A DNA stretch of 64,000 nt from NCBI RefSeq assembly GCF_000499845.2, contig NC_023755.2, forward strand, positions 7,074,847-7,138,846. The letters are read 5' to 3'. This DNA is from Phaseolus vulgaris. Lineage: Eukaryota > Streptophyta > Magnoliopsida > Fabales > Fabaceae. Below, in pieces: positions 46,438 to 58,439 of the stretch. How positions within the stretch are numbered: position 1 is the stretch's first letter; the number at the start of each line of letters is the position of its first letter. The position numbers and the translations under genes were made by a program. Below the pieces are notes generated by a model. That model saw nothing but the letters and a program-made list of their open reading frames with translations, was not told the DNA's origin and did no database searches.

Positions 46438-49400
46438 AAAGTCGGAAGAGGGCACGAAACAAGGTCAAGTATGAAGATTTTAAACATAAACATAAACATA
46501 AGGGGGTTAAGGGGCCAACAAAATAAAGTTATCTAAGTTAGTGCACAAGGAAGGAAGGGATAAGGATATTGTACATTTAGGAAACCAAAGCCGAGAGAAT
46601 ACCTCCGAAAACGGAAATGAAATGCAAAGGAGGGGAAGGACAAATAAGAAGGATATCAAGGTGTTTAATGATTTTATGGAAAGGATGTTGGACTTATCAT
46701 TGGTGGGTGGAAATTCACATGTTTAGGCCAAATGGTAAAACTAAAAACATAATTAACAGGATATGTGTGTTTTCGGAGTAGCTGCAGATATAACCACTTG
46801 TTGCACAATATGTGCAACCTTGGTGTGTGTCTTATCACTGTACATTATTAGTGAAGACATTAAGCAGGGATTGAGGACCAAAACTATTTAGAGTCTTAGA
46901 TAACTTGTTAGTTATCAAAGAATTTAAAGAGGTAGTGAAACAAAAGTGGAGTGAATATCAAGTAAGTGGAAATGGAATATATGTTATGAAGGAAAAACTA
47001 AAGTAACTAAAGGCGAACTGAAGGTGTGGAGTAGACACATATGTTGGGAGGAGGAAAAATCAAAACAAAGGATCATGGAAAGAATTAAAGAACTAGATAT
47101 ACAGGATGATGAAGAGAGGCTAGATGAAGACGGGAGAAAGGAAACACAAGGTTTGTTTGTTGAGTGGTATGGCATGTGTCTTAAACAGGAAGGCATAGAC
47201 AAACGATAAGATGGATAGCTTTGGGGAAAGCAAATAATAAATATTTACATTCCTCGATGAGCTGCAAAGGAAAGAAGAATGGAATAAGGAGACTAATGTG
47301 GGGAGAGGTTCTGGAGGAGGACCCAGACACATTTAAGAGGTGTATTATAGACTTCTTTCAAGATAGATTCAAGGAGAGAGAGAAAATGCAAATGGGATCT
47401 CATTTCTTTCTCTCCAACAACATGAGAGAAGCTAGATCAAAAAGTCTTTTGAGGAAAATGAAGTCAAGGAGGCAATGTGGGAATGTGAAGCATCCAAAAA
47501 CCCACCGAATGAACCTAATTTTAGATTTATAAAAGAGTTTAGGAAGGCGATGAATAAGGATATCATGAAGGCAACAAAAGATTTTAATGTTATGGGAAGG
47601 TGGACAAAAAGGAGTCAATGTTTCATTCATAACATTGATTCCAAAAGTGGCCATACCAATGAACTTAAATGACTATAGACCCATATAACTAGTGGGTGGC
47701 CTTTATAAGATAGTTGTGAAAGTGTTGTCAAGAAGATTGAAATTGGTGTTACCAAAACTCATTGACAAGAAACAGTGCTTTTTTGGAGGGAAGATGTTTG
47801 GTTGAGGAAGTCCTTGTAGCAAACAACACAGTGGAAGAGATTAAAAGGAAAAAACATAGATGTATTATCATGAAGATTAACTTTGAAAAGTCATATAACT
47901 CTATCAGATGGAGATTCGTAGTACACTTGATGAAGAGATTAAGGTTTAATGGGAAGTGGATTGGGTGGCTCAAGGGATGCCTAGAGTCTAGTACAATTTT
48001 AGTGCTAGTTAATGGGAACCCAAGTACTAAATTCAAACCAACTAAGGATCTAAGGTAAGGAGATCCTTTAGCCCTTTTTCACTTTTTAATGGTGGTTGAA
48101 GGTCTTGTGGGATTTGTGAGACTTACAATATGCAAGAATATGGTATGGGTGAAGGTGGGGGATAAAAAGGTGGCAATAAATATGCTTCAATTAGCATATG
48201 ACACCATTTTTATATGTCACAAGTCCATACAAAATGTATAAGTCTCAAAGTGCATTCTAAGATGCTTTGAAATTACGTTAGAATCGAGGATCAAATTTTT
48301 CAAGAGCAATTTGGGGGCTGGGAGTGTATAGTAATAAGAAGGAGGGGTTTGCATCAATTCTGAACTGAAAAGTGGTGGCATTGCCAACAACATACTTGGT
48401 AATGTCCTTGGGAGGAAACCCTAAGAGATAAATTTTGGGAATCAATAGTCGATAAAATAAAGAAGAAATTAGCAAGTTGGAAGGGTAGAAGTCTATCTCA
48501 AGGAGAAAGTTAGCTTAATAAGTTTGGTTGTAAAAAACTATACCATTGTTTTTTATGTCACTCTTTAAAATGCTTAATATTGTAGTAAATAAAATTATGA
48601 TGGTATAGAGGGAATTCTTATGAGATTGGGGTTATGACATATGACGCATTATGGGTGAAATGGGAAAAAAAGTTTGCAAATCAAAAGAACTTGGTGATTT
48701 GGAAATTAAGGATATGACAATTTAACAAAGCTTTGCTATCAAAATGGAAATGGAAAATGATGACAGATAAGCGAGAATTATGGAAGGAGATGGTGGAATC
48801 AAAGTATGGAACCTGGAAGGAATTAAATAAGAAATCTAGAAATAGGTCTAAATCGCGTGAAAGATCTTAAGATTAATGTGTGGGTCTGAAGAATAAAAAC
48901 ACTAGTTTGAAAAAAATAATGGAAAGAAAAATAGGGAGAGGTAACAAAACTTTGTTTTCAAAGGATAACTGGATTGGGAAGGTGGGTTTGGAGTGTAAGT
49001 ACCCAAGGTTGTATTTGAATTCAACCAATAAGGACGAGGAGGTGGAGAGTATGGGTGAAAGTGTTCGAAATCAATGAGAATGACATTTTACTTGGAGAAG
49101 GAAATAGTTTGAGTGGAACTTGCTCAAGTTATCCAATTTATGCAAGAAATGCATATAGTTCGAATCAAACAAAATGCTAAGGATAAGTGGGTGTGGAGAG
49201 GGGGGGAGACAAGAGTGTTCGCGGTTAGATAAACATACAAAGTCATACAAGACAATTGTATGGATGGAGAAGATGAATTCTTCTGCAAGTTGAGGGAGGC
49301 AACAACAATCCCAACAACCATACTCTTGGCCTAGAAAATAAGCTTAAACAGAATTATAACCAAAGATAATTTAAGAAGAAGGTAGATCCTCGTGGGAAAT

Positions 49401-49851
49401 TATGTGTTATGTGTGGGGTGGAATAAGAAACAACTAAAGACTTGTTTCTTAATTGTCAAACTATGAATCAAGTATAGTATGCTTGTTATAGGTGGATAAG
49501 GGAAGATAGAGTGAATCCCGACAATGTAAAGATACATATGCTACAACATGGTTTAATAGGTTTGAGAAAAAAAGGAAAAAAATATGGAAGAGTATGTGGG
49601 TTGCTATTGTTAGTAGTGTGATACAACCCAATTAGCCAAGCAGATGACCAAGAACATAAGAGACACTTCACAAATTGATTTGTCATCTCAGCATACAAGA
49701 CATTCCCATCAAACTTCAGAAGGACCTCAGCAAAAGAAGAACTGGACATAGGCCAAAGCATCAAATGTTTTTTCTTTTGGTCTTTTTAAAAGACAAGTTT
49801 ATGTAAATAAATTGGGCTCACTTTAGGGGTCCAAATAGAAGAATAAGCTAG

Positions 49852-49920
49852 AGTAGGGTGTGCTTAGTAATTTGAGTAGGGTGTGCTTAGTAATTTGAGT
49901 AGGGTGTGCTTAGTAATTTG
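49852..49920 (+). repeat. 23-bp unit, three exact tandem copies
   Basis: AGTAGGGTGTGCTTAGTAAT plus TTG, repeated three times without change (49852, 49875, 49898), inside the insertion. Confidence 0.92.
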
Positions 49921-50048
49921 GGTTTGTGTCAAGCCCACCTTTCATGCAATGTGCACCTAGGTTTAGGTTTTCTTTGACCTACCTTCTAGAAGGTTTCTCA
50001 CAAATGACATCCCTACCCCTCTATCTTGCTCTCCAAGTCACTCGCTCA

Positions 50049-50059
50049 TATATAAAAGG
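50049..50059 (+). promoter_or_regulatory. TATA-like box inside the insertion
   Basis: TATATAAAAGG about 430 bp from the insertion start; a likely old LTR promoter. Confidence 0.45.
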
Positions 50060-52697
50060 TGTCTTGCCTCATGTATGGAGACATTGAATTTGGATAGTAA
50101 AGAAACTCTGCAAGAGTGTTTTTGTGAGACTTGAGAGTTCTCATGGTGGGTCTTATCTTGAGTGTGTGAGCACTTCAAGTGGCGGCTCTTTCACCACTCA
50201 TCTTAGAGTGCCTCCTTTCTCCAAGTGGCGTGACAACCCTTCTTCTTCCATAAGCTTTCTTCATCCCTTCCTCTTTTTATCTTTCTTTTTGCCCCATCCT
50301 TTCCATTCCTCTTTATGATATCATGTTTGTCTTTTAATTTTGGTTATCACTTGTCTTTCTTCATCTTATCTTCCTTCCATTTCCACAATTTACTTTCATC
50401 ATCATAATCACCATATTGTGTTTTTCTCTTTGCCCTCTAGAAGTGAACCTTCACACTAACTCGGCCACTTGATTAAGTTCGTGTCCAGTGGAGATCTTCT
50501 TTGGGTTCTCACCTTAAATTGTTAATCTAAAAAATCATAAACAAAAGAGGAACCTCTAAAATGTGCCAATTTAAAATCAACTCAAATCATAGTCTAAAGA
50601 TATTAAACTATCTTTCACCTATCAGACTGAGAATCTAAGAGTTTTGATGATAGACAACACTATAGGATGTGTTGTGATGTATAATCAAGCTCACTCATGT
50701 ACAAAACCACCATAAACTATATATCAAACAATACATGTGATAGATGTTGCAGAGAATTCATGTTAGACGATTGTCTCATCATAAAAGTGAAAGATGTCAA
50801 ACACTAGTGTAATAGACGATGACAATAATGAACTTAATATCAACTAAAAGTATCAGATGGAAGTGACAAACGCACAATAGTTGTACCAAAGGTCTTATTA
50901 AGATAGTAGACAATGTGTACAAAAAAACTCAATGGATCATGCTATTAAGTGGTATACTTAACGGACGTTAAGAGTATCAACAATGCATCAAACGGAGATC
51001 AAGTCATACACATGAAAAATGATAATGGGCGTTGTACAACGATTTAACAGGGAAGTTCCCAAACTCATAATTTACATTTTATATATGTTCAAATGGTTAT
51101 TAAATGTTTTCATACTCTTTTTGATATTATGAAGTTACTAAAAACAATTAAATTAAAATAAATAGTTGAAACTAATAATAAAATGTGTTTGTAGAATTAA
51201 TTTGAAATACATGGCACAATGAATATATTGTGCTTACATGGTTCATAAAGAAATATATATTTTTCAGTGTGTTTACAAATTGATTTCAAATATAGTTGTA
51301 TACCTATTGATCAACTCAAAGTCTAAAACAAAGTATGAAATTAATAACATATTTTTCGAAATATTCACAAGAATATAAAATCAGGTTAAATCTAGTTATG
51401 ATCAAACATTAATTTAGTTAATCTGAAAAGTGTTGATAATATTTTTAAATTAATTTTTGAGAATATAAACACTTGATAATTCAAAAATAATCTAAGAGAT
51501 TGTTTTCAACATCTCATGCTTTGATATATAAAATGTATTGATTGTTGAGAATTAGAAAAGGTTTCTAAATGTATTTTAGAAACACCAAGACATCCATAAG
51601 TCAATATCTTGAGTTTCCATACTCAACGACTGACTAAAGAAAATGAGAAGACTAGTGAACAAGAATTGCACAAATCAAGCATTAAAGTTTCATCTAGTCA
51701 TTGCCTAAAGAAAGCTCATGCAACTGATTAAATCCAAAGAGTAATCATAAGGCAAAGAAGTATTTAGAGCTTGTATCAGAACATTCCTAATTCATTGTTT
51801 GATACAATGAAGATTTAGGGTAACGTTCTTATTTGGTTGATTAAGGAAACTATTCAAAAGAACGAGTATGAGATGAAGACATGGAGTATGTGATCCAATC
51901 ACTGCCAGATATATCTATCAACGTTCACACAACAAGTATAGAAAGAAATGTAAAGAGCAAAGACGCGCAGATATCAATAAAGTTAAAGTTTTTTTATCAA
52001 AGCGTCTACTAAATTTATGAGGATCCAACGTGACAGATATACAATTGAAGAATCAAGTCACAAGACATTAAAGAGTCAGCGTTCACATTAGAGATCTGAA
52101 AGGAAACAATTCAAATTGTTTCATACGCTCAAATATACGCAGAATCAAATTAAAGCAAAAGTTGTCGTTTTTAGCGTTTGACGAGAAGAAAATGATGAAC
52201 AATACACAATGATAAATGATATGATATTAGATACTCAATATTATATTATTGAAGTATCAAAGTTCACATTTGGGACTAAAGAAGAAATAAACCAAATACA
52301 TTTAATGTCCAAGACCTAGAGAAATCAATCAGGTTGAAGAATTTCTACATCCAACGTCTAACGGTCATATGAACGAAGGGAAGAATCAAAGCTTCAACGA
52401 TCACAATTTGAAGACTATATAAAGACCTTGAAGGTGAAAAAGACACACACAATTACACGAGACAAAGATACAAAGCTTACAAAGTGTATTCATATTCTGA
52501 GTGTGTATAGTCTTTTTGTAAGTGTATTTCATATCTATTATTTAGAGCATTCATATTTTGGGTAGTGAACTATGTGAGATAACCTTGTGCACTGCTATTT
52601 TTGCTCTCTGATTGATAATGTTTCTCATTTGTTGAGGTCTTAGTCTTAAGGGGAGATTAAGATTATTAATTTGAGAGGTGCAAAATACTTGTTGTTT

Positions 52698-52801
52698 AGA
52701 GATGTGTAGAATACTTGTTACCTAGAGATGTGTAGAATACTTGTTACCTAGAGATGTGTAGAATACTTGTTACCTGGAGATGTGTAGAATACTTGTGTTA
52801 G
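52698..52801 (+). repeat. 26-bp unit, four tandem copies
   Basis: AGAGATGTGTAGAATACTTG plus TTACCT at 52698, 52724 and 52750. The fourth copy at 52776 begins GG and ends GTGTTAG. Near the right end of the insertion. Confidence 0.9.
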
Positions 52802-53361
52802 TGAAGGTTGTTAAGCGATTGGCTTAATGGGACTGAACGTAACCTTGTGATTAGGTGAACTTGTATAAAACTCTATGCATATTTCTCTTTATCCCTTGCC
52901 TATTATAATTTTTTATTGATTGTACCTTCTGGAGCCAATTGTACCTACAAGTAGTGTGTAGTATCAAAGGAATGAGGTAATATTTTAGGAATGGAAAAGT
53001 GAATGCAAATGAGATGCTTATAATGGGCCAATTAAAAGCATGGATATGGCTGAAAAACAATTGTATAAATACATATTCAATTTGATGTTTATATCCCCTA
53101 GAATGTTTAAGGAATATTAAGTAAGACAATGAAGTGTGAAAAATTTGAAGAATAGAGAGCTTGTGCAGAGAAACTGAGAAACAAACTAATGGAAGGTTTG
53201 GGAGAAACACAAAATAGACACTTATTGCAAGAATAAAATGAAAAAAAATGTATGTAGGCATGTATTAGGGGGGAGACATTAGTTTTTGTACATTTACTGG
53301 GTCGGGATGGGAAGATTAGGAGAAGGATTGGAATCATGAAATGTATTATATGGGTGATACC

Positions 53362-53831
53362 TAAGGATAGAAAAGCAGGACGGGCGGTGTGGGCTGACCT
53401 ATTGAGAAAAATGTGGGGCAGGCTGCCTTTTTCAACCCGCTAGTCTGTTTAGGCCTGCCCCACATAACCCGTAGTCCATGCGGGTCAAGTGTGGGGCGGA
53501 CTAACCTGCATAACTTAAAAATTTGAATTTTTTTTTTTTACCCCCACATTTTCTTCATGCAACCTCATATTTCACATTCCAAATTTTTTACTCACATCTT
53601 ATTACGCATATGTCAATGAGAATAATACTGTAAGACCATTTACTTAATACATCTAAATAAATAAATAAAAAATTATTCAAAATTTCTATTTAAAAAATTA
53701 TTTTTTATTAATTTTGAAACAAAAATATGTTTTATGCGAGCTGATTCATGGACCAACCCTTATGTGAGACGGAGTAGTAAATTAAGTTCGCATTTTATGT
53801 GGGACAGACCAGCCCGCATTATCATCCCTTA
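53362..53831. mobile_element. hAT-like MITE
   Basis: 470 bp rich in CGGGC/GCCCG-type text. The left end (AAGGATAGAAAAGCAGGACG) and the inverse of the right end (AAGGGATGATAATGCGGGCT) match over about 20 bp. The inside has AGGCCTGCCCCACATAACCC, GTCAAGTGTGGGGCGGACTA and later GGGACAGACCAGCCCGCATT. It resembles the GGGATGGCAATGCGGG family of small plant elements. Borders approximate. Confidence 0.5.
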
Positions 53832-53839
53832 TGCTATTA

Positions 53840-55420
53840 ATAATAGTGTTATTGCTTGCTTAAAAAAAATTGTACTTTGAAAGACTTAACTAGTAATCTA
53901 CGTAATATTAATAAATATTTGGAGAAACAATATCTAAAACCTTTCCTAAATTATTTTTAAGGCTTTTATATATTTTTTGAACTAAATTCAATACATTATT
54001 GGTTTCATTTTTTAAGCAAATAACACTGAGCAAAGAAAAACTATACAAATACTATAATTTGTTTCTTTAACATTTTCAATTAAATAACTAGTATTGGAAA
54101 TACTAATACATTACAATATATTAATACCTTCCTAAATAAATTAACCATAAATTTAAAAATAATTTTGGTAATACCTACATGGATATTAATTATTTGAGTG
54201 ATCTAGATGAATTAATATACTTTACCTAAATAGTATTGTAATTTGGTCAAACATAACTCAATGCAAACTAACTAACTCTTATACTAGTTAGGTAATGAAT
54301 TTAGTATGATTTGCCTAATATCCAAACTTGAACTCTTAATACTTGTGTTATAGATAAATTATGTTATGATTTTTTTCTTTTCATATTTATTGTCTTACTT
54401 AAATATTTGAACTAATTAATGAGAAGACTATTGGTTATTTTTTAATTAATTAATATGCTTGAAAATTACAATTTTAAACAAAACAAAAATTCAAAATCTT
54501 AACTCAATTTTAAAAATACAATAATTTAACCCAACACAATATTTTTTAATAGATCGAGTGAGTAAATCCTACCAAATCCAACCCACAACATCCATAATAA
54601 CTTATTTAAAAGACAAACAATATTTCACTTTAAACTAAACAATTAATACATAAAAGAACATAAATATATTAATTTTATTTAAAAACAAAACTTTTAAAAA
54701 CAAAACACCAAGAAACAGTCCAATATAAACATCAGATTCTTATCATGCAAACACAGTCTTCAAAGTACTAAGAATAATATATAGTATCTGTTCTTCTGTC
54801 ATGCTCAACATTTATACAGAGAAATAAAATTACAGACAAATCCCTGTTTAACCTAATATATATGTGTGTGCATGTGCCTTTAGTTTATTTTCGTAAGATG
54901 CACATTAATTGTTCAACCTGCTCATACAGATATCCCTGACAATTTAGTGGTTAGTAATAATAATTAAAACAAAAAAAACAGAATTGATAAAGAAGATTCC
55001 GATAAACCCTTCTCCAAATCTCATCATACGTCAAAAATCTCATGTGAAGGAAGACACAAATATTTTCTTGCTTCATCTCAATGAGCATTGCACTATGTGT
55101 GTCTGCTTCTCACTCCTATGAGACTCTGGCTAATGTTCTTTCAACTCTTCAAAACTTGTGTGGCCCATTTCCAAATCAATGAAACTTTCTCAACATCAAA
55201 GCAATTAATAGCATGGAATTGATGCCATAACGAACCATATGTTTGTCACCACACAAAAATATCCATGTGTAATCTTCATTACTTTGTGTTAGGGTAGTTT
55301 GTTTAACTTAGCCTATACTATAAATTTCAATGCTAAAATGTTTAAACATTTGAGAAAACTTATTACATAATACGTATTTCATAATGTTCTAGTCGCCTAA
55401 CATAAAATTATTAAGCATAA
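53840..55420. other. AT-rich spacer
   Basis: No gene or bounded repeat recognised. Confidence 0.5.
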
Positions 55421-55422
55421 GT

Positions 55423-55758
55423 TATTTTATATAAAAAATAATTAATTATTATATTAATTAAATTATATATTATTTTGGAGATTACAAAATTATCGATATC
55501 TAAATTTATTTCTATTTCTATTAATAAATAGTTTCTCAATTGATATTTATTTAAATATGAAGCTTTTAGTTATCAATTTTATAATCTGAATAATTAGTAG
55601 TTAAAAATTTGATAGTTAATTAAATATTAATTTAAAAATTATTTATCAATAGAAATTAATTTTGGATACTAATAAAATAGTATTTATTTTAATTAATATA
55701 GTGATTATATATTTTTATTTTTAAAATAGATTTTTATGAAATGATATTATAGTAGTTT
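55423..55758. mobile_element. Fold-back MITE, copy 3
   Basis: Shares TTGATAGTTAATTAAATATT, TATCAATAGAAATTAATTTT and ATTTTTAAAATAGATTTTTA with the other two copies. The left and right arms (ATTATATTAATTAAATTATA against TTTTAATTAATATAGTGATT) are inverted copies. Confidence 0.55.
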
Positions 55759-55759
55759 T

Positions 55760-58090
55760 AACAACTTTTAATAACCATAAATTTTCTTCGAAGTATTACT
55801 TTTTTTTTTACATTGTTATATTGTGTTGGTACTAAATCACATCAGCCATTAATTAATAAGAACGAAATCGTGATAAAATTATTAAACACTAAAGTAAACT
55901 ATATCTTAAATATGATAACTTTAATAATGCAAGAACTTGAAGTCAGACATCAATACTAAAAACAAAGAAAAGACTTAGCAGTCTCTTAGGTCTTAACTGA
56001 GAAGCTATTGTTTTGGTATAGTAAAATATTCTTTATTAAAAAAATTATGAAAAGGTCATGAGAAAACCATGAAACAGCATAACAAATATATAATACTTCA
56101 AAATGTAGCAACTCTAATAATACTAACAAACTTGAGATAAGAACCTCTGTAATTCCTAAACTAAAAAAAATGTATAGATGATGAAAAGTTAAAAATCATA
56201 ATAAACAATCTTTAAAAAAAATAAAATGCTTCAAATTAGTCAGGTTATATACTTTTACCACTATAAAAATTATTTAAGAAAAAAATAACACTTGCAAGAC
56301 AATGATTATTCGAGTTTGGACATTATTCATAGAGTCTAACTTGGAATTATAATAGTTGAAACAAGAACATCTTGCATGTTGTAATATGATGATTGAAAAA
56401 TATTATTTTTTCACAACTGCAGAAAATATAAATTTACAATTTTAATCTGATAAAATACAATTTCAAAATTATTTTTATCTTTTTTACTTGTGATTCACAT
56501 TTCAGTAAAACATATTTTTTTTATTTATAATCTATTGTAAGATTATCAACATATCAATCGAGGAATAGATTCATATGCTTCTTATAATTTTCCCATGCAT
56601 TATATTTACATACAAAGATAATTGTTGCATATGAAACAAGCTATACGGAACAGAAAAACACACAAAAATTTATATAGAAGTGATGGAAAAAAAAAAGTGT
56701 AACCTACATAATCACGAATCAATCCAAAAAAATAAACAATACAGAATTTAACGTGGTTCGGTTGTCAACTGTAACCTACATCCACACGAGCAACTATTAA
56801 ATTTTATTTTTGTCCTGTTGCCCACTAATTACAAGCAATGATCTCTTTAAATAGAAATTATAAAAGGAACACAATGATTAAGTTCACTAACTAAACATGG
56901 TGTATAGTCAGCCCAACCAAATTGATCCTAATTTCATAAAAAAAAAAAAAACACCATATTTTAAACAAATAACAGTAATTAAATTGGAAGGAGTGAGAGT
57001 AAAGGTATAAAGTAATGAGAGATTTTACATGAGTTGTATATGGACAAGAAGTGGAACCTAAGACAGACATGCTCGCCTCGCCGACCATTGTAGAAGGATT
57101 GATGCATTGTATTTGGGCATTCTGCTATTCTACATATAATACCTACTCTTTCCTTATTATTCTAAACAAAACAATAACACCTGACCTTTCTTCTATTTCT
57201 TTAATGTTTCCAATTTCGTCTTCTTTCCACACACTCACATGCATATCAACTTCCACTGTCTCATATCATGCACCCTTTCAAGCTCTCAATCATTAACTCA
57301 GATCCCTTCACATTCTTTAATTTATCAGTTTACAAACAATGCCAAGAGAGAAAGAGAGACTTCAATCATGAAACCCTTCTGAAACATATTGACAAAAAAT
57401 GAGAATTGGTGAGATGATCATATATATATTATACCAGTTTTGTATCATTCACAGTTGGCCAAAGGCCCATTTTCTGTTTGGTGAACCCAGTTGGTAATGT
57501 TATATGAACAGAGAGAAAGATGCTCAAAGTTGGCATTAATGAGTTCAATGATTCCATTCATCCTGAACTTGCAAGTTGCTTCTAGTTATTTCAGTTACAA
57601 ACCACCTGTCTCCAACACAGACAAATTAATGACTTAACATCAAAGTTAAAAACAAAAACCATAGCCATCATCACTTTATTCAGGTAAATGGATCTGCATT
57701 TATTAATGTGAAAGTTTTAAGCTATGATAAGGGACATGGCTTATAAAAATTGAGGATATATTCGTGCATGCTTATTTTTATACAACTTGCGTTTGTATTT
57801 TTATAATGCATGCCTATATATAACTAAAGATACAAAATGCATTATGAGTCACTTAATACGAACCATCCCTTAATCACGACCCTACCCTACACACACAGAT
57901 AGTTTCATATATTAACTAAGAAATCGAACATAAATTGAAGATATAATAAAATTAGAATATATCAATGAATCATATTTTATAAATTAAAATTACATGATAT
58001 TTTATAAATTAGTTTGTAGAGTTGAATTAAGTGAAATAATAAATTATATAATATAATATAAATTTAAATAGTTTTTTTAAGTACCTTGAT
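55760..58090. other. AT-rich spacer
   Basis: No gene recognised. 56660-56880 has LTR-like wording (TAACGTGGTTCGGTTGTCAA, CTACATCCACACGAGCAACT) but no clear ends. 57960-58030 faintly resembles the TRIM LTR. Small frames at 56891-57088 and 57051-57296 overlap on opposite strands and lack features. Confidence 0.45.
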
Positions 58091-58159
58091 GTTCTTCATA
58101 TGGCCCTAGTACAAAATACATAAAAAAAAGGACTTCCTATAAAGAATGTTCTTAAAGAA

Positions 58160-58260
58160 CAGTCGTAATAAGAGAGGTGGTGGTATTACTGTAATTTTTT
58201 TTCAAATTTTCGCTACTTTTTAACTACGGTTTTTTGCCTAAACCGTCGTTATATGTTGTT
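58160..58260. other. CACTA-like subterminal fragment
   Basis: TTTTAACTACGGTTTTTTGC and CTAAACCGTCGTTATATG resemble the subterminal ACGG/CCGT motifs of some plant CACTA elements. No terminal CACTA seen. Confidence 0.25.
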
Positions 58261-58439
58261 TATATCCTTGGCCTGGAAGCTTATTCCACGCGGGCCACCC
58301 TCTCACTCTCCTCACTTCATCTCTTCCTCTCATAACTCCCTTCTTCCTCACTCTCCGCGCGACCAACACTCTCCTCCATTCATCTCACTTCTTCCTCACT
58401 CTCACTTTGTTAGATTCTGCAGAGTTAGAAAAAATTTTA

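Larger units (their letters stand above)
49617..52949. mobile_element. 3333-bp LTR-type insertion in the LINE
   Basis: Starts TGTGATACAACCC, ends GTACCTACA, and is bordered by AGTAG on both sides (49612-49616 and 52950-52954). TG...CA ends and a 5-bp duplication are what an LTR-retrotransposon or solo LTR leaves. No gag or pol is recognisable. A TATATAAAAGG box at 50049-50059, followed by a pyrimidine-rich leader-like tract (50195-50460), fits an LTR. I find no second copy of the end sequence, so it is either one very long solo LTR or a rearranged or nested insert. Confidence 0.65.
46500..53124 (+). pseudogene. LINE (L1-like) ORF2, split by a later insertion
   Basis: Two parts, 46500-49616 and 52950-53124, belong to one degenerate ORF2. 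The first holds the end of the endonuclease (KVFNDFMERMLDLSLVGGNS), the pre-RT linker (MERIKELDIQDDEERLDEDG) and reverse transcriptase text: NFRFIKEFRKAMNKDIM, NDYRPI, SAFLEGRCLVEEVLVANNTV-like text near 47770, LMKRLRFNGKWIGWLKGCLE, and LVNGNPSTKFKP. The zinc-binding tail follows (LIGLRKKGKKIWKSMWVAIV). The second part resumes exactly where the first stops (RNEVIF, NGKVNANEMLIMGQLKAWIW, YPLECLRNIK-stop at 53124). There are many stops and frame changes. The 5' part of the element is missing. Confidence 0.8.

Noticed and set aside
49486..49764. 92-codon minus-strand frame
   Set aside because: It also crosses the LINE/insertion border and is antisense to LINE sequence.
52851..53261. 136-codon minus-strand hydrophobic frame that could look like a membrane protein
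   Set aside because: It lies antisense to the C-terminal end of the LINE ORF2 and crosses the insertion border, so it cannot be an old gene.
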